64,000 bases of DNA from assembly GCA_001600095.1 (NCBI GenBank), contig BCIX01000001.1, forward strand, positions 248,001-312,000. The letters run 5' to 3'. Every line of letters begins with the position of its first letter. Within the stretch, counting starts at the first letter, position 1. This document shows, piece by piece, positions 1 through 13,100 of the stretch. The position numbers and the translations under genes were made by a program. The notes below the pieces were generated by a model that was not told where the DNA came from, made no database searches, and was given only the letters and a program-made list of their open reading frames with translations. Source of the stretch: Bullera alba (lineage: Eukaryota; Basidiomycota; Tremellomycetes; Tremellales; Bulleraceae).

Positions 1-1661
1 TTCTTTTTGAGGTCAAATCAGCCTCCGGGTTCCACCCTTTACCGTTCCTCTGCCCACCAGTTTCTTTAGCTTCTTTGGCTTCCTTTGGATATGCTTATCA
101 ATGCGATCCGCGACCGGTACCGTCTCGACAGGGTACCGTCCAGAGCTTTATCTCCTTTCATTTCAGAGTCATTTGTGGGGTCAGCCTTTGTCAGGGCAAT
201 TAGCGGTCATCGACCCACCCACGGGTATCCCAACGATCCTCAAGGGTGAGCAGAGCTGAGCGGCAAAAAGGGGCAGACCCAGAAGTTCGGTCGAGGCTGA
301 ATGAGGCGCTATCGAGCCTGACGCGGTGACGCAGGGTGACACGATCGACACGAGCTGTCAGCAACGCGTCAGTTGACCCCTGTTGACTCAGGAACACAAA
401 GTGAGCGATCCTGTGCAGCCGCAGTCACGTCAGTGCGGAGGTAAGCAGGCTCGCTGCGAGTAACATTCGTTTGGGTTGCTTGGCCTAAATGGTTTAAGAT
501 GGCGCAATAGGCACGGCAGTCGCAGCTCAACAACCTGAAACTCGACTCCCCCTTTTAACAATAAGCTCGCTCAATCCTTATTGTCCGTTTGGCCTAGAGT
601 TGCTCATTAGACTGGAACATCAATACACTCAAAGCAAGGGGGGGAGCAAGGTGGGGAGTAAGTTAGTGGAGGAGGAAGGCGTCGAGGGGTGTATCTCGAC
701 CATCAGTGCATTGTCGGGCTCAGATCGTGTTATGCAAAGGCGAAAGATAGACACGACCATCCCGGTCACACTTAAGACACTCCATCTTCGATATCGTCGA
801 TACGCTGACACCCTCCACATTGATCACAGAACGCAGATCCCAGAAACGACTGCATCGCGACGATCGCGGACAAGACGAAGGTCGAGATCGCCATCAACCA
901 GTTCATTCGCCGGGAAGAATCCCCTTTGGCAGATCAGGGCAAAGGCAAGCAAAGGCACGACGGTGGGAGGCGAGAATGTCAATGCGAGGTGAGTGTGATC
1001 AGGTAGTGATGTGTGTGAGGCACTGTGTGTCGAGTGTCGAGACTTGTGTGTGGGGGTTCTGGCAAGTCCAGAGCACACCGGGAGGAAGGAGTCGAACAAT
1101 CTTGGAGACATATCATAGGAGCTGCGGGACCGTGCCAAGTGTTTCATATACACGCCAACGGTATGCTGCAAAGTGTGCTGTGGGCTGTGTGAGCAGACCG
1201 GCGCGGGTGCTCATGGACATGGCCCCGACAATCAATATGTCAATCCTATCAAATAAATCCTCATGTCCGAGGCGAAGATGCTTGCCACACTGTACTGCCT
1301 TTGACAGTCAGACCCCTTTTCATCCTTCTCAACGGTCGTTCAGCCTGCATCCTTCCTCATTCCCGCCATTACTTTCTTCTTGTCGACCATTAAATCACCA
1401 TCCACTGACACGCAGCAGGCTGCTCATAGTACTCTCTGTCACAACCTCATCAGGCGTCTGAGCGTCGCATCATCGCCACATCGCCACAACGCCTTACACC
1501 TCCGACATCACCTCCTGAACCCCCGTCCCTTTCCCTCTTTGCCGCTTTCCCGTGGAGCGTCCGTTGTTCCCAATCATCCTATCCTATAACGACGACATCC
1601 TGATATCACCTCCTCTGTTCATCCAATCGACCTAATCTGCCTCTCCGCCTAAAGACTTACA
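1..1661. other. Intergenic and 5' leader region upstream of CRG1
   Basis: I see no convincing gene here. The last 350 bases (about 1310-1661) are strongly C/T-rich on the plus strand, as expected for the promoter/leader of the RGS gene starting at 1662. A possible isolated exon at 830-988 (53 open codons between a CTGAC...CACAG acceptor and a GTGAGT donor) is discussed under findings; a further GAG|GTAAGC donor-like site lies near 440. Either could belong to a spliced leader or a non-coding transcript. Confidence 0.5.
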
Positions 1662-3960
1662 ATGTCTGGCCAATCTTCCCACATGATGAGGACGACCCGT
1701 CGAGGTCGTCCTTTCCTCAAGGTGAGATGTCTCGAGGAGTCGTGCCGATCACTGGTGATCAAGCTGACCTCGTATAGGATACTGGTGATCTATACTCCAC
1801 TCTCATACTCTCTCTTCCCCTCGAGAACAGGCGTCACTTCTTCAAGAGCTACCCGAATGCATTCACAACGTAAGTATCACATCAGGCTCAGATCATCCTA
1901 TTGACCCTTTGCTCAGCGACGAAGCTGCTGCCAATCTGGCTTCCCTCAAGTTCTCCCAATCCTCTCGTGCCGCCGACCCCAAGGACCCCACACGAATCAT
2001 CACGACCACCACGACCACCACATTCTCCATGTCTCGAGAAATGGCCAAGGGCATCTGTCAACACTTCATGGATGCCAGGTTGATCGAAAACGCCTCGGAC
2101 ATCTCCTCCCGCACGTTCAAGGACAGAGGGGTCTACATCTCCACCTCGAAGGGTTTGCACGTGTTGGAACGATTCATGACCAAGAACGGTATCTCTTCGG
2201 AAAGCGTCGTCAAGTGTTTCCAGAAACAGCCCGTTTGCATGAAACTCCTCCATCTCGAGCGAAGATCAGCCGACGACGACATTATTATCACTCGATCGGT
2301 CATCGAAGTCCTGTTCAGACGAATGCTGGGAAGGGAACCACACGTCAGTACACTATCGGATGAAGATCTGGATGCCATGAAGGCTTCAAGATGGTTCGCC
2401 AAGACTGCCACCACCCCGGATGTCAAGGAGGATGAGTTTGACCAAGCGGACGGCATGATCATCAGGAAGAACATGCTCAACCCGAATGAGAAGAGGGCGT
2501 ACGACGAGTACACCTTCAAGGCGTTTGACGCGGTCGACTGGATCATGGAGTACACTTCTTGTGTGTGTGTGGAGGAGGCTGCAGAGGTCGGAGCGCAGAT
2601 GGTCAGATACGGATTTATGGCACTCGCCCAGGACAAATCGAAGATCAAGGAAGGAAACTTCATCGCTCATGCCAAAGGCGGTGGTGCTGGAGGTGCCCAA
2701 CAGGCCCAGCTGGTGAGTCCGCGGTACTGTGTGTTGGGGTAAGTGTGCTAACACTGCACAGAATGATGGCGAGTTCAGAGCTGCCGATAGAGCCATCTAC
2801 AAGATCACCAAGGAGGGTTTCATCCTGCTCAAGTGGGACGTCCCGGGTTTGGTCACTCGATCCAGTGCTGCGGCCTCCAAGGCAAATCTTCTCGCCGACT
2901 CGGCATCAACCGTGTCCAAATCCACCCCATCGAGATCTTCGCATTCGACAGACGACGTGCACTCTGTGACTGGAACACCAGTCGCTCAGATTCGAGGTGG
3001 AGGTACCAAAGAACATCTCCGAGCCGAATTCGCAGACTCGCCTCATGGTCAACAAGCAGCTGCGGACAAGGACCACTCGAGTCACACGGCCAAACTCAAG
3101 CAGATCCTGGATGAGCCTGCGCTGCGGTCCCTGTTCCGAGAGTTCCTCAGGGCGAATTACTGTGAAGAGAATCTGAGTTTCTGGCTCGATGTCCAGGATT
3201 TCAAGAAGAAGTTCGCGACCACATCCTCCGTCGCCAATCCCGATGCCAACAAGAACAGAGTGGGCCATGCCGCTATGGAGAAGCATCAACAGGAGTTGAT
3301 CTCTATGGGTTTCGTCATCTACAACAGTGAGCTGTTCCCCTACTCGTTTTTGAAGAGCGTGGATTGACATTAGTTAGCCTACCTCGCCCCTGCCTCGCCC
3401 GCCGAGCTCAATATCGACCACAACCTTCGAGCCGAGCTGATCACCCACATGAACCAGATCAACGCGGACAAAGAGGCCGGTGTGAAAGGATCAGTGGAAC
3501 CGGGAGTCGGAAACACCCTGCACGCCAGTCAACTCCAGATCCTGATCAGGCTGTACGAGAGGATCCAGGCGTACATCTACAGACTCATGGCTACGGATTC
3601 GGTTCCAAAGGTGAGCAACAGGATCAACTTCTGGCAAGAGCTCGCTGACGCAACACCTCTTCGTGCTGTAGTTCTGCAAGACTGAGCGATATCTCCAATT
3701 GATGAAGAGCATGTTCGACTACAATGAGAAGTATCTCGACTACGACGCCACGGACCAGAAACTTGTCGTTCAGGATGAGGACGACAGTCCCTCACGCGCT
3801 TATCTCACCATCTCTCAGGTAAGTCGGCGAGCTGCAATATGCTTCTATGGCGCACCCAAAGCTCACACATCTGTTGTAGGCGGCCAATGAGAAGTTCGCG
3901 GCGAAGATCCAAGCCGAGGATGAGGAGATGAAGAAGATGTCGAGGGGATACCGGGGTTAA
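1662..3960 (+). CDS. CRG1: DEP-RGS regulator of G-protein signalling (Crg1/Sst2/FlbA type)
   Basis: Seven exons (1662-1721, 1778-1869, 1917-2712, 2762-3326, 3378-3610, 3672-3818, 3880-3960) join in frame to 657 codons. Two DEP-like regions lie at about residues 80-160 and 225-300. A C-terminal RGS domain (about 427-625) has the family signatures SLFREFLRANYCEENLSFW and YLAPASPAELNID, the latter restored only when the intron ends at 3377. Proteins of this build accelerate GTP hydrolysis on G-alpha subunits; DEP domains tether them to receptors at the plasma membrane. In Cryptococcus the DEP-RGS member Crg1 dampens pheromone signalling, and in filamentous fungi FlbA controls sporulation. No G-protein, receptor or pheromone gene lies nearby, so this is not visibly a mating locus. 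Family assignment is secure; orthology to Crg1 rather than another RGS protein is inferred from the DEP domains. Confidence 0.9.
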
Positions 3961-4384
3961 GCCGTGCCAACTCTCAATCAGTCTAGACACGTGCCCAACG
4001 ACATCACGACCCGTATTCAGTCTGCCCGTAGAGTACTGTACATTTGGTTTGTACCGCAAGTTGTGTATGTCAGCCTAATCTAATGAGCAAGATCATGCTG
4101 TATCAGCTAGTGTCAGCTGCAATCAGCGACCAGATCTTTTGGATGACATGTTTCTATTTGCGTTTCATGATAAGGCGCCGCCCATTAAAACGCAAATACA
4201 TCTCGATGACAGGTACAGCGAGGCACAGGGCAATGTCTGGGATGTCACGCAAGCCGATCGATCGATCTTTTATTCCTTTACGCGCCAACTGCGATGGACG
4301 GGCCTTGGACCTCGACACTTGGGGTGTTACCCCTGAGTTGCTATCAGCCTGGGCAGCTTAAGACATCCACCACTACGGGACCAC
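3961..4384. other. Convergent 3' intergenic region
   Basis: About 420 bases between the stops of the RGS gene and the Zn2Cys6 gene, which face each other. It should hold both 3' UTRs. I see no coding or structural feature in it. Confidence 0.5.
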
Positions 4385-7300
4385 TCACGCAATTGCCTCA
4401 ACGACGAGTTTGCCAAATGGCACAGATGCAGTCTAATGAGGTGCTTGTCAGCGGAGATTTTACGAATCCGATTGATCCCACTCACCATTTTCGTGGCAAG
4501 CTGTGTGATCAAGTCCGCTAGATCCGCCAAACTCTTGACCTGTGCCTCTGCCTCCTCGCCATCAACGTGGCCTTCCGCTCTGAGCCAGATATCCAGCTGA
4601 CGCACAAATCTCCCAGTGATCTTCCACGCCGTGAGACCGATCACGTCGTAGCCCTCCAGAGAGGAATGAGCGTTCAGATCCTTGATGGAAGCCGAAACAA
4701 GCTCGAAGACCGTCTTGCCGAGGTTTTTGGGGTCGGGAGTAATTCTGCCATTGATATTTTCTTTCACGATCGTCATCATTATAGTTCTGCGAACTGGGGT
4801 CAGCGGGGCGTGAGATGTCTATGCACTCTGACACTCACGTCCTTAGAATATGCAGCACTTGATACACTTGTCGCTGCTTCGATAGGGAGTCTTCGGAAGA
4901 GACGGCCGGCACAGAAGCCAGATATGTTTTTGCGACCTGTTGAACCTCTTCAAGCTTGTCCCAGTCGGATTGGACCACTGTTTCCAGATGCTTGTCCATC
5001 ATCCTAAAAGGAAGATCAGCCAGCGCTCGACACTATTCATTCTGTCGTCTCACCTGGTCATACTGGCCAGCAATGAGATCGATTTGACTAGCATGCACTG
5101 TATGTTGTCTGTCTCGCCGGTGTAGCAATGCCCTCCGAAGAACTCGAAGAAGCTGCCTAGCACAGAAAGAGCCCCACCGGATGCCCCGGGCTACGAAGTC
5201 ACAGTCAGCAAATCGAAAACAGAGTGCGGATCGCTCTGAACGACTCACGTCAAGTTGATAGTAGCCTGTAAGAGCGGCTTTCGGGAACGGCGTGGAGACC
5301 TCCTCGTCTTCGATGACTAAAGCGCTTTTAGAAAGGAATTTCATTGTGACAACCAAACCCACTCACACGAAGGCTGATTTGTGGCTACATGGGTCAGCTG
5401 ATAGTCCTGTACATTTTATTTGATCCGGGCTCACCGATTGAAACCGCTTTGTCCAGGATATACACCTGCCAGCTGAAACGATGTGTGAGTTCTCCTCATC
5501 TGCGCATCGGATACCCGCCAACACTTACAATAGCTTAACTCTTCGATCATATTCAGCGATATCCATGGGAGGCTCGATCGATGTGATCCTGTTGACGAAG
5601 GCGTCGGACAAGTCCTCCCTGGTTCCAATTCTTCGAGAGATGTAGCTCTGGCGATCCTTGTCGCCCATGTTCTTCGTTAGGTCTTCACCGACCATGCCCA
5701 GCTTTCCGATTCCTGTGGCCCAGACTAGACTAACTGCCAGGCCAATCTCTGTCCTAGCTTCGAGCAGCCTTCCGTCCAGGTAGCGCACCATCCCATTGAT
5801 ATAGCTCGCAGCGATCAAGTCGAGTTGGCGAGGGTCTGAGGTGGTCAGAGCATGTTGATAGTGAAATTTGTACGGCGGGATGATCTTGGCAGTGATCTTC
5901 TTGATCCGCTCGGGATCCGATAGCGCCGAAGAGGGGGACAAGGGGAGGAGAAGTGGCATGATGGACAGGATGAGCGTTGGGTGAGTCACAGAGGTTTCCC
6001 GGGCGACCTCGCCCGTAGTCCGTCGGGACAGTAATTTGGGTGCGTCGACGGCAGAGGAGATGAATGGGAGCGTTGAGCTCTCCATATAGAGCTGAAGCCT
6101 GACGGAGCAATCAGCTGACTGTCGGCCCCAAGATGCGATACTACTCACAGATGCTTGATAATAGCCTCGCCTGTTCCCTTGGTACCCTCCGCGGCGAAGA
6201 CGATCTCCCTGCCGATCGCCTCTGCGCTCAATTGCTCCTTCTCCCAAGGGAGCACCGTCACTTCAGCAGCTTTCTTGGCCGTCGCGGCGGCTCTACCATC
6301 GGCAGCGGCGGCGTCGGCGAGAGTCATGAGGTCCGGCTCCGCTGGTATTTTGGCACCGGATCCAGAATTCTCGGTACGACCAAAGAGGGAATCGGGCGTA
6401 AAGTTGAAGCCGCCATCGGTGGCAGAGGCCTGGATCGAGCTGAAGAAGAGGTCATAGGCCGTACTATCACCCATGGCAGCTGTACCATCCAGGTTCATGG
6501 ATTCGATGTCGTACATCGTGGTTGGCTCTTGGACCGGTTGTTCGGTTGGCTGTTCTCCACCCTCTGATCGGTTTCGGGGCGAGACAGCTTCCGAGCCTTC
6601 GGCCACGGACGCAGATGGGTCGAGCTTCTTCTCCAATTCCGCCAGTCTATCTTCCAGTTCCCTGACCCGACTTTTCTGCTTCTTCTGGCTGTACACACAG
6701 GTCTTGCCCGCCCGGATACAAGCAGAACAAGCGGGTGTCTCGGCTGAACACCTGAGTTTGCGCCTCTTGCAGAATTCACATGCTCCTCCTCTGGTCAACA
6801 TGTTGGCTCGACTCGTCGCCTTTTTCTTGACTCTGGCGGGGCCTGCAGAGCTATCCCTGCCTTCCTCGTTCTTCTGACCCTCGGCGTTGTTGTCAACCCG
6901 CGGTTCCGGCACTGGCTCCTGAAGCGCTGGATCGATGGACATCTCTGTATTCGAACCCTCATTTGTCGTTGAATTGGGCTGAACAGTGTTGCTGGCGTTG
7001 AAGAGGGATTGTAAGGCGCTGGTGGTGGTTTCATCGTTTTCAATGTCACCTTGACCCATGGAACCATTGCCCCCAGCGTCGTTGTTGTCCCCATCGTCCT
7101 GCCCGTCCATGATATTACCAAGCATGTTGGCGGATCCGAAAGGAGCATCGTTGCTGAGATTCAAGTCTGCAGATGGCAGATTGCCTAGCAGACTGTTCGC
7201 AGGGTCATACTCCTCGTTGTTGTTGCCGAGGTCGTGGTTGGAGGATCTGTGGATCGACGACGACGACGAGTCCTGTTCCCTTGGTCGCGAGGGATCTGTT

Positions 7301-7398
7301 TGAGCGCCAGAATGTGGAGCCATCCCGTCCCAAGGCGGCAGTGGTCCCAGTGGGTTGCCTCTTGCCAGGTACTCTGCTTCTCTCTGCGGGTCTGACAT
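4385..7398 (-). CDS. Zn2Cys6 fungal transcription factor
   Basis: Nine exons (7398-6149, 6098-5529, 5472-5435, 5384-5367, 5316-5249, 5190-5054, 5003-4839, 4786-4486, 4432-4385) total 2595 nt and translate to 864 residues without interruption. An acidic, Asn/Ser-rich N-terminal part is followed at about residues 206-233 by a binuclear zinc cluster with spacing C-X2-C-X6-C-X6-C-X2-C-X6-C (starts CEFCKRRKLRC), then a heptad stretch (RVRELEDRLAELEKKL) that would dimerise it. The remainder resembles the helical middle-homology region of fungal regulators. It is expected to be a nuclear DNA-binding regulator; target genes cannot be read from sequence. One internal exon is only 18 nt and another 38 nt. 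The cluster sits unusually far from the N terminus. Divergent from the membrane protein gene at 7838. Confidence 0.9.
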
Positions 7399-7837
7399 GG
7401 TGCGGTGATCGATGTTGTCAACAAAGACGGAGAGCGAGTGTCAAACTCCTCGATGCCAACACGGACACGGACAATTCTTCCCACCACCAACAAAAGGGGG
7501 AAGAGCGGAATCAAATAGACTTGCCCAAAGTGGCAGTTCACCTCCACCCCCGGTACTCCGGACTCCCCCGCAATGTCTCGCCACCCGGGTCAATTTGGGT
7601 GATCGACGGTGAGCGGGGAAGCATGAACATCGAGTCGCCGAGATTAGATGGGACGAGCAGGAGAGCAGCCTGGTTGTCAGTAGATCGACTCACGAGCTGG
7701 CCTCACGGTCTACACAGAAGATCCGCCTCGAAGCCAAGATCGTCAGTCCCCTTCTGCGCCGACATCTGCCGAGAGAGGATGTTCAAGTCGTGAACATTGG
7801 ACAACTTCTCTCCGGAAATACCGCCGGCGTCGATATC
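7399..7837. promoter_or_regulatory. Divergent intergenic region (Zn2Cys6 factor / membrane protein)
   Basis: About 440 bases separate the two start codons on opposite strands, so both promoters must lie here. I saw no recognisable binding site that I would defend. An in-frame GTG at 7790 precedes the ATG of the membrane protein gene but is unlikely to be used in a fungus. Confidence 0.4.
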
Positions 7838-8780
7838 ATGTCCAACAACAGGCCAACTCAAGAAGTGGACATTCCGACGTCGACTGTGGTCGCCATTGGT
7901 GGTGGCTTCATCATTCTTGCTCTATCGTTCGTCGGGCTACTCATCGTCATTCGACTGTTGAGGTTATCACAGGAAGTCAAGCGTAGGACCCAAGAAGGAG
8001 AAACGGGCCTGACTGTGAGAGGGCTATGGGTGGAGAGGGGAGGGTTCTGGGGATATGGACGAGGTGCGAGAGGACTGAATGATCATGGATTGGCACTGGG
8101 TGCCGGAGGTGGAATGACATTACATCCGGACCAGATACGGCGATATTTGATCTGGCAGCAGTTGGCTATGATGGACCTCGATGGTGGGGGAGCTGGCGCT
8201 GCGAAGGATGAGGATGGCAAGTACATCGTGCCGGAGCTTTGGGAGGTTGGCATCGGTGAGGAGAAGGGAGATCAATTGATGCGCTCGGGCGAGGTGTTGG
8301 ACGACGAAGACTTCAAGCTCAATGACCTCAAGGTGAGCTGGGTTAGGGAGGGATACGCTGTATGCTGACCGTGCTGACTCCCGGTTTCAGCCTGTGTCTG
8401 TAATCACATCTACGACACCTGATACGGATACGGATCAAGCTTCGATAGATCCCACCATCGACTTGACCGTGCTCATCCTCCTTCCAGCCCCAGAAGGCAA
8501 GGCCGAAACTGGTGTCGACGGGTCTGAAGACTTGCCTGAGATGGTGACTGGCTCGACACAGATCTGGCCCATGATATCGGAGGAGAGGGACCCACATATC
8601 GGATATGGGTACAGCACTGGAGACAACGAAAAGGAAGTTTTGCGGAATGTTGTGCACATTGAACACGGGAAGGAATCCAAGGGAGACGTCGTACATCTCG
8701 AGTATGAACGGAAAGCGCCAGAGAGAAGAGCGAAGTGGATCAAGACGGAGGATCGTTGGCATATTGAGCATTTGGGCTAG
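7838..8780 (+). CDS. Single-pass membrane protein of unknown function
   Basis: Two exons (7838-8332 and 8391-8780) give 294 residues. Translation from the ATG at 7838 starts MSNNRPTQEVDIP and runs into one hydrophobic segment (about residues 14-38, VVAIGGGFIILALSFVGLLIVI) followed by Arg/Lys residues, a pattern of a type III or signal-anchor protein with the C-terminal body in the cytosol. The soluble part has a Gly-rich patch, acidic stretches and an ILLPAP segment, but I recognise no family. The short luminal side contains no cysteines. The gene is convergent with CYC3, with about 100 bases between stops. I treat it as a conserved-looking but unassigned gene; the intron with good borders and codon bias support that it is real. 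Confidence 0.75.
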
Positions 8781-8880
8781 ATATTAGGATAATCATCAGC
8801 AATTTGGACTATAGGCCTGTATCATACGGCGATGTCATGCATTATAATACAAATGAGCGGAGAGGGTTTGATGCGGAAGC

Positions 8881-9745
8881 TCAGCTAGTCCAGTTCTTCC
8901 AAATGCCCTTTAGTCGCGTCTCTATACTGACACGATCGTCGAGCGAAGGTCTAACGTCGAGGTAGAATGCCATGTTTTGCGGATTATTCGGATCCCTAGC
9001 TCCGCTGTAGAAGTCTATCACGTAGCGGATTTGGGTACCGCATCGGTCGATATACCAGTCGTGTCTATCGAACGGGGGCTGGTATCTAAGAATCGGGATC
9101 AGTATAGAACTCACTGACCACCTTTCTGAGCTGGCTCTACACTCACCCCAAGGCTGTATTTATCCATGCTTTGGGTGTTCGCTGTTTTGGTTTCCCAGCA
9201 AAACTAACCAATCTCGGTCCACCACACTTTTCACTGCCCATACCCGCTTCCCAAGCCAAAATCTCCTCCCAGGCCCTCTCATTGACGGCATTGTGAATGG
9301 GCACTATACTGCGCATATCGCCCGCTCTGGGCTTATGGTTCTTCCTCTGCATCGCATTGAAGAATTGCTCTTCAGAGGGGTATACCCAGTTCCCATCCTC
9401 GTCCTTTTGATTCGCGCCCTCTGATGATCCTATGTGCTGCGTTTCGGTTTTTTGGGCTCGAGGGATGGATGAGATCTCCCGGTCTTTCGACAATTTAGCC
9501 ACATTTCTGGGTCCGGATGCTGGAGAAGCGCTGTAGAATGGGTTCTGAGGCGATGGCGGGGTGCTATTCGAAGGCCCGGCATCAGACGAGGAGCCAGCTA
9601 CGTCGAGCCATTTGGATCGGGTGCTGTGGTCGACTGGACATTGATCGAGGTTCGAGTCCGAAGGGATGGCCGGGTGATCGGCAGGTAGAGGTGTGGTCAG
9701 ATTGGATGAAACAGACGTCCCTTGACCGAGAGTGAATCTGACCAT
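8881..9745 (-). CDS. CYC3: Holocytochrome c synthase (cytochrome c haem lyase)
   Basis: Two exons (9745-9147 and 9085-8881) give 267 residues. The enzyme attaches haem covalently to the CXXCH motif of apocytochrome c in the mitochondrial intermembrane space. Family hallmarks visible are an N-terminal Cys-Pro haem motif (DQCPVDHS, about residue 36), the segment YPSEEQFFNAMQRKN, the conserved IVPIHNAVNERAWEEILAWE block containing the catalytic His region, and the block YQPPFDRHDWYIDRCG spanning the splice junction. Length matches fungal HCCS. The start at 9745 was chosen over an upstream in-frame Met at 9871 because it places a compact N terminus before the CP motif. It lacks a classical presequence, as is normal for this family. 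Whether it serves cytochrome c only or also c1 is not decidable here. Confidence 0.95.
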
Positions 9746-10161
9746 GGCGATAGACGTGTCGATGGAGTGGTATGAAGGAGTGCAAGAGATATGAACCGTG
9801 TCACTCGTCACCTTTACCTTGCCTTGATTGTGCCTTGACCATCGCCGTTGCGATGAGCTGCGCTGTCCCAACTTTTCCCGAAGAGCGGAATCAAATTTGA
9901 AACCTGAAACGTTCCAACGGAAACATGACGAGGTCTCGAGCTGTCTCGAGAGTCGCTCATGGCTTCGACTGAATGGCGAGTGAGGCTATAGCGTTTGTCG
10001 ACAACACACGGAGAGCGACGTTCACGGTAGGGGAAAAGGATAGGAGCGCAGAATCAAGCGAGGCTTGAGCTAGACCTCTGTCGCCTTCTGAATACGCATA
10101 CAAGCACTCGTTGCGTGTCGAAGGACAATCTCTGAGCGCCTTTCACCTCATCCACCGGGAC
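9746..10161. promoter_or_regulatory. Divergent intergenic region (CYC3 / FAR11)
   Basis: About 415 bases between opposite start codons. It must contain both promoters; I found no motif strong enough to name. Confidence 0.4.
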
Positions 10162-13100
10162 ATGGACTTTAGCAAGTTCACCAAAAGAGACATGTTTACA
10201 TTCCGATCATCACCCACGCCCACCACTTCTCCTACGACTGCAGTATCTCCCGTCAACTCGAACTCGCAGCCAAACGGCCGACTCAGCACCTCTCCAGAGA
10301 GCACAACGACCAATGCCACCTCTATCCTGACTCGCCCGAGGGCAGGCGCGACTTCTGGCCACAGTAACAATCCGTTCCAGAGGAGGGAGCTGAGCGAGGA
10401 CACTAGTGGAGTCACAGGACTAGCGGTACAGGGCAATAATGCAGATAGCATCAATCTGGGCCAGCTCAAAGCCCACAATGCGGCGATCCAGGCGAAGCAG
10501 AAGGTGAGATTCCTAGAGAAGACAGGAGAGTGGTCGTGACGAGTACCCGTGCTTACTATCACTTTGGCACGCAGCAAACGATATACGCATACCGGTATGA
10601 CGACACGGACACCCTGATGAACGAGCTGGAGGAGTGGTACGCGTTTGTCGAGATGCCCTCGGTGGCCCAGGCGCCCGAGGTATTCCGCAGGGGTTTCAAG
10701 GGAGGTGGGTATTGAGCTATCCGTTTCGAGAACATGTTAGCTGATTATGGGGTAGACTGGACGGAAAGTAGCATGTCGAGACGGCGAGAGTTTGTCGAGT
10801 CGCAGCTGGAGTACCTCGAGTCGCCGGTCAGGAGCGAGCGGCGCTATGCGCAGACATCACTCTTATACCTATTGCACGGTATGTACTCAAAGTTTACTGA
10901 TCGACTTGAAGCTGACCATCTTCTTAGGGTGTTTCGCGGAGACGACAGGACCGGAGATGCAGCTGCATTGGGTGATTGAGAATGCCAAAATAGTCAGATC
11001 GCTGGACGGAGTTACATCGCTCGTTGTGGCGCTCAAGGATGCTCTACGGCGATACGACACGGCTATGTGAGTATCTGGCGGAAGACACAATCACGAGCTG
11101 ATTATCCTGATCCAGAGCATCGGACCGCCTCAATGCCTCCACGAGCTCGAATGGCCAAGGGTCATCTTCGGCGCCCGAAGCTCCAGGCGACGAACACAGC
11201 GCAGAACTGATGGACACGCTGGCAATGCTGTACTTCCTGATAGAGGTGTTCCGCTCCGACGACTCCTTCGGCGACGAGCTAAGTACGTGTTGTGCTTGCC
11301 TTACTCGAAGCTAGACTGACGTCGGGACAGTGGCCATGTCGCCCCCTCTGCCCTTTGTGCTGTTCTCGATACTGGCCAGTCTGAAAGACCGATTGCCCAA
11401 GGGTTTTCCGGTTAAGAAGATTCTGTTGTTACTGTGGAAAACGCTCTTGGCCTGTCTTGGAGGCATGAAGGAGGTCAGCAAAGCGAGAGACGTAGCTCGT
11501 GACATGGCAGGACTTTCGGGAGCCAGCGAGAGTGAGTCATTAGCCGCGAGATAACTACAGTCGCTGACCTTCAGCTCAGACTTCACAAAGGCCTCGCCTA
11601 TGGACATATCCAATTGGCGGAGGGATACGTCTGTCAAGTACCCCACGTTCGCTCCACCACCTTCAGTCACTGCCAACGTGCCCAATGAGAAACTAGCGGA
11701 TGGGATCAAGCCAATTCCTTTCCGGCCCGACTTCCACTCTACGGAAATCCAGCCCGCCTCTCCCGACACATCCGCTCAGCGGGGTCATCAGCCGGGCAAT
11801 GGTCAACAAATGGGATCGGCACCTATGCCGGGGACACCAGCGCCAACACCGCCTGCATCGCCAATTGTCAAGCCGAAGAAACAGCAGTTTCAGACTGATC
11901 CTACCAAACCTTTCGTGTTCCCCTACACTCGGATACCGGCCAGCGGATCGTCACATTCCGCGGCGAGCTTGGTCCCGTTCGCAATTGCCGAAGCGGACAG
12001 GCTGTATCATCGACATTCGTACATCTCCCTAGGGCTGTATCAGCTTTGGCAGACGAGGGATGAGTGTATTCGAGAAGAGAGGGGACTTGGCAAGACGGGC
12101 CTGATAGGCTTCACACCGAGCAAGTATCTAGATGAGGATGAGGCAGATATGGACGAAGAGGCAGAAGAGGCCATGAGGCAGGAATGGCGGTTGGAAGAGG
12201 AGGAGATGGAGTGTGAGCAGAGAGGTGACAAGGAGGGAGCGAAGAGGGCAGCAGAGAAGAGGTCGTCTTTCAAGCGTCTTCAGAGGGTGAACATGATATA
12301 TGTGAGTTAGCCTTAGTCTCACTTCGATCTCGCAGTGCGGCGAAAGCCTACGCCCATTCGCAGGTGTGAGGACGCTGACAACAAGCGACAGAAACACACC
12401 CTGCCCAACATGCAGAGCTGCGTGATCGTCCTGCTCAAGCTGCTCCTCGCGACAGTGACAGGTCCCGGTGGGGCGAGTCTCGCAACGCAGGACAATCTCC
12501 CTGCCGGTCTCACATCGCCCACTCAGGAAGTACCTCGTGAGTCCCACGCCCCGTCATCCCGACAGAGCTTATATAATTGCCTACAGCACCAATCGTGCCA
12601 CCTCCAAGCAGAGAGGAAATTGACATTGCGAGACATCGCGAGATCACCAGTAAAGCCGTTTCGGCGATCCTCATCCTTCTGCTGAAATGGTTCAAGACGT
12701 CTCGTAAGTCAAGGCCCCATCAGCTGGCCTCATTCCGTATAGGATATCCACGAGCTGACTGGGATGCCGCGCAGACGTGCTCAAATTCCACTACCTCGCG
12801 CAACTCCTGTTCGACTCGAACTGCCTTTTGCTGGTCCTCAAGATGTTCGGGTTGACCGACCTCTCGGCGGCAATACAGCCAAAGAACGAGTCAGATTGGA
12901 GGTATGTGGTGTTCTCGCCTGATCAGACTGCAGATACTGATCGTGTTCAGCTTGTTCCGATACTGTCATATCAATTGCTCGAGATCGCCTCCGCGGGCTG
13001 AAGATGAGCTGTTGAAACAGCCTCAGCCAAAGCCCGCTCCGAAGCCATTAGCAGAAGGCGACGAGACCGAAATTGAGATCATTAGCGAATACTCCTGGCG

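Noticed and set aside
1662..3960. Possibility that the RGS gene marks a mating-type locus
   Set aside because: No homeodomain, pheromone, receptor or STE genes appear in the window.
9648..9658. GGTTCGAGTCC, a perfect tRNA B-box-like sequence
   Set aside because: It lies inside the CYC3 coding exon and no A box, acceptor stem or cloverleaf can be formed around it.
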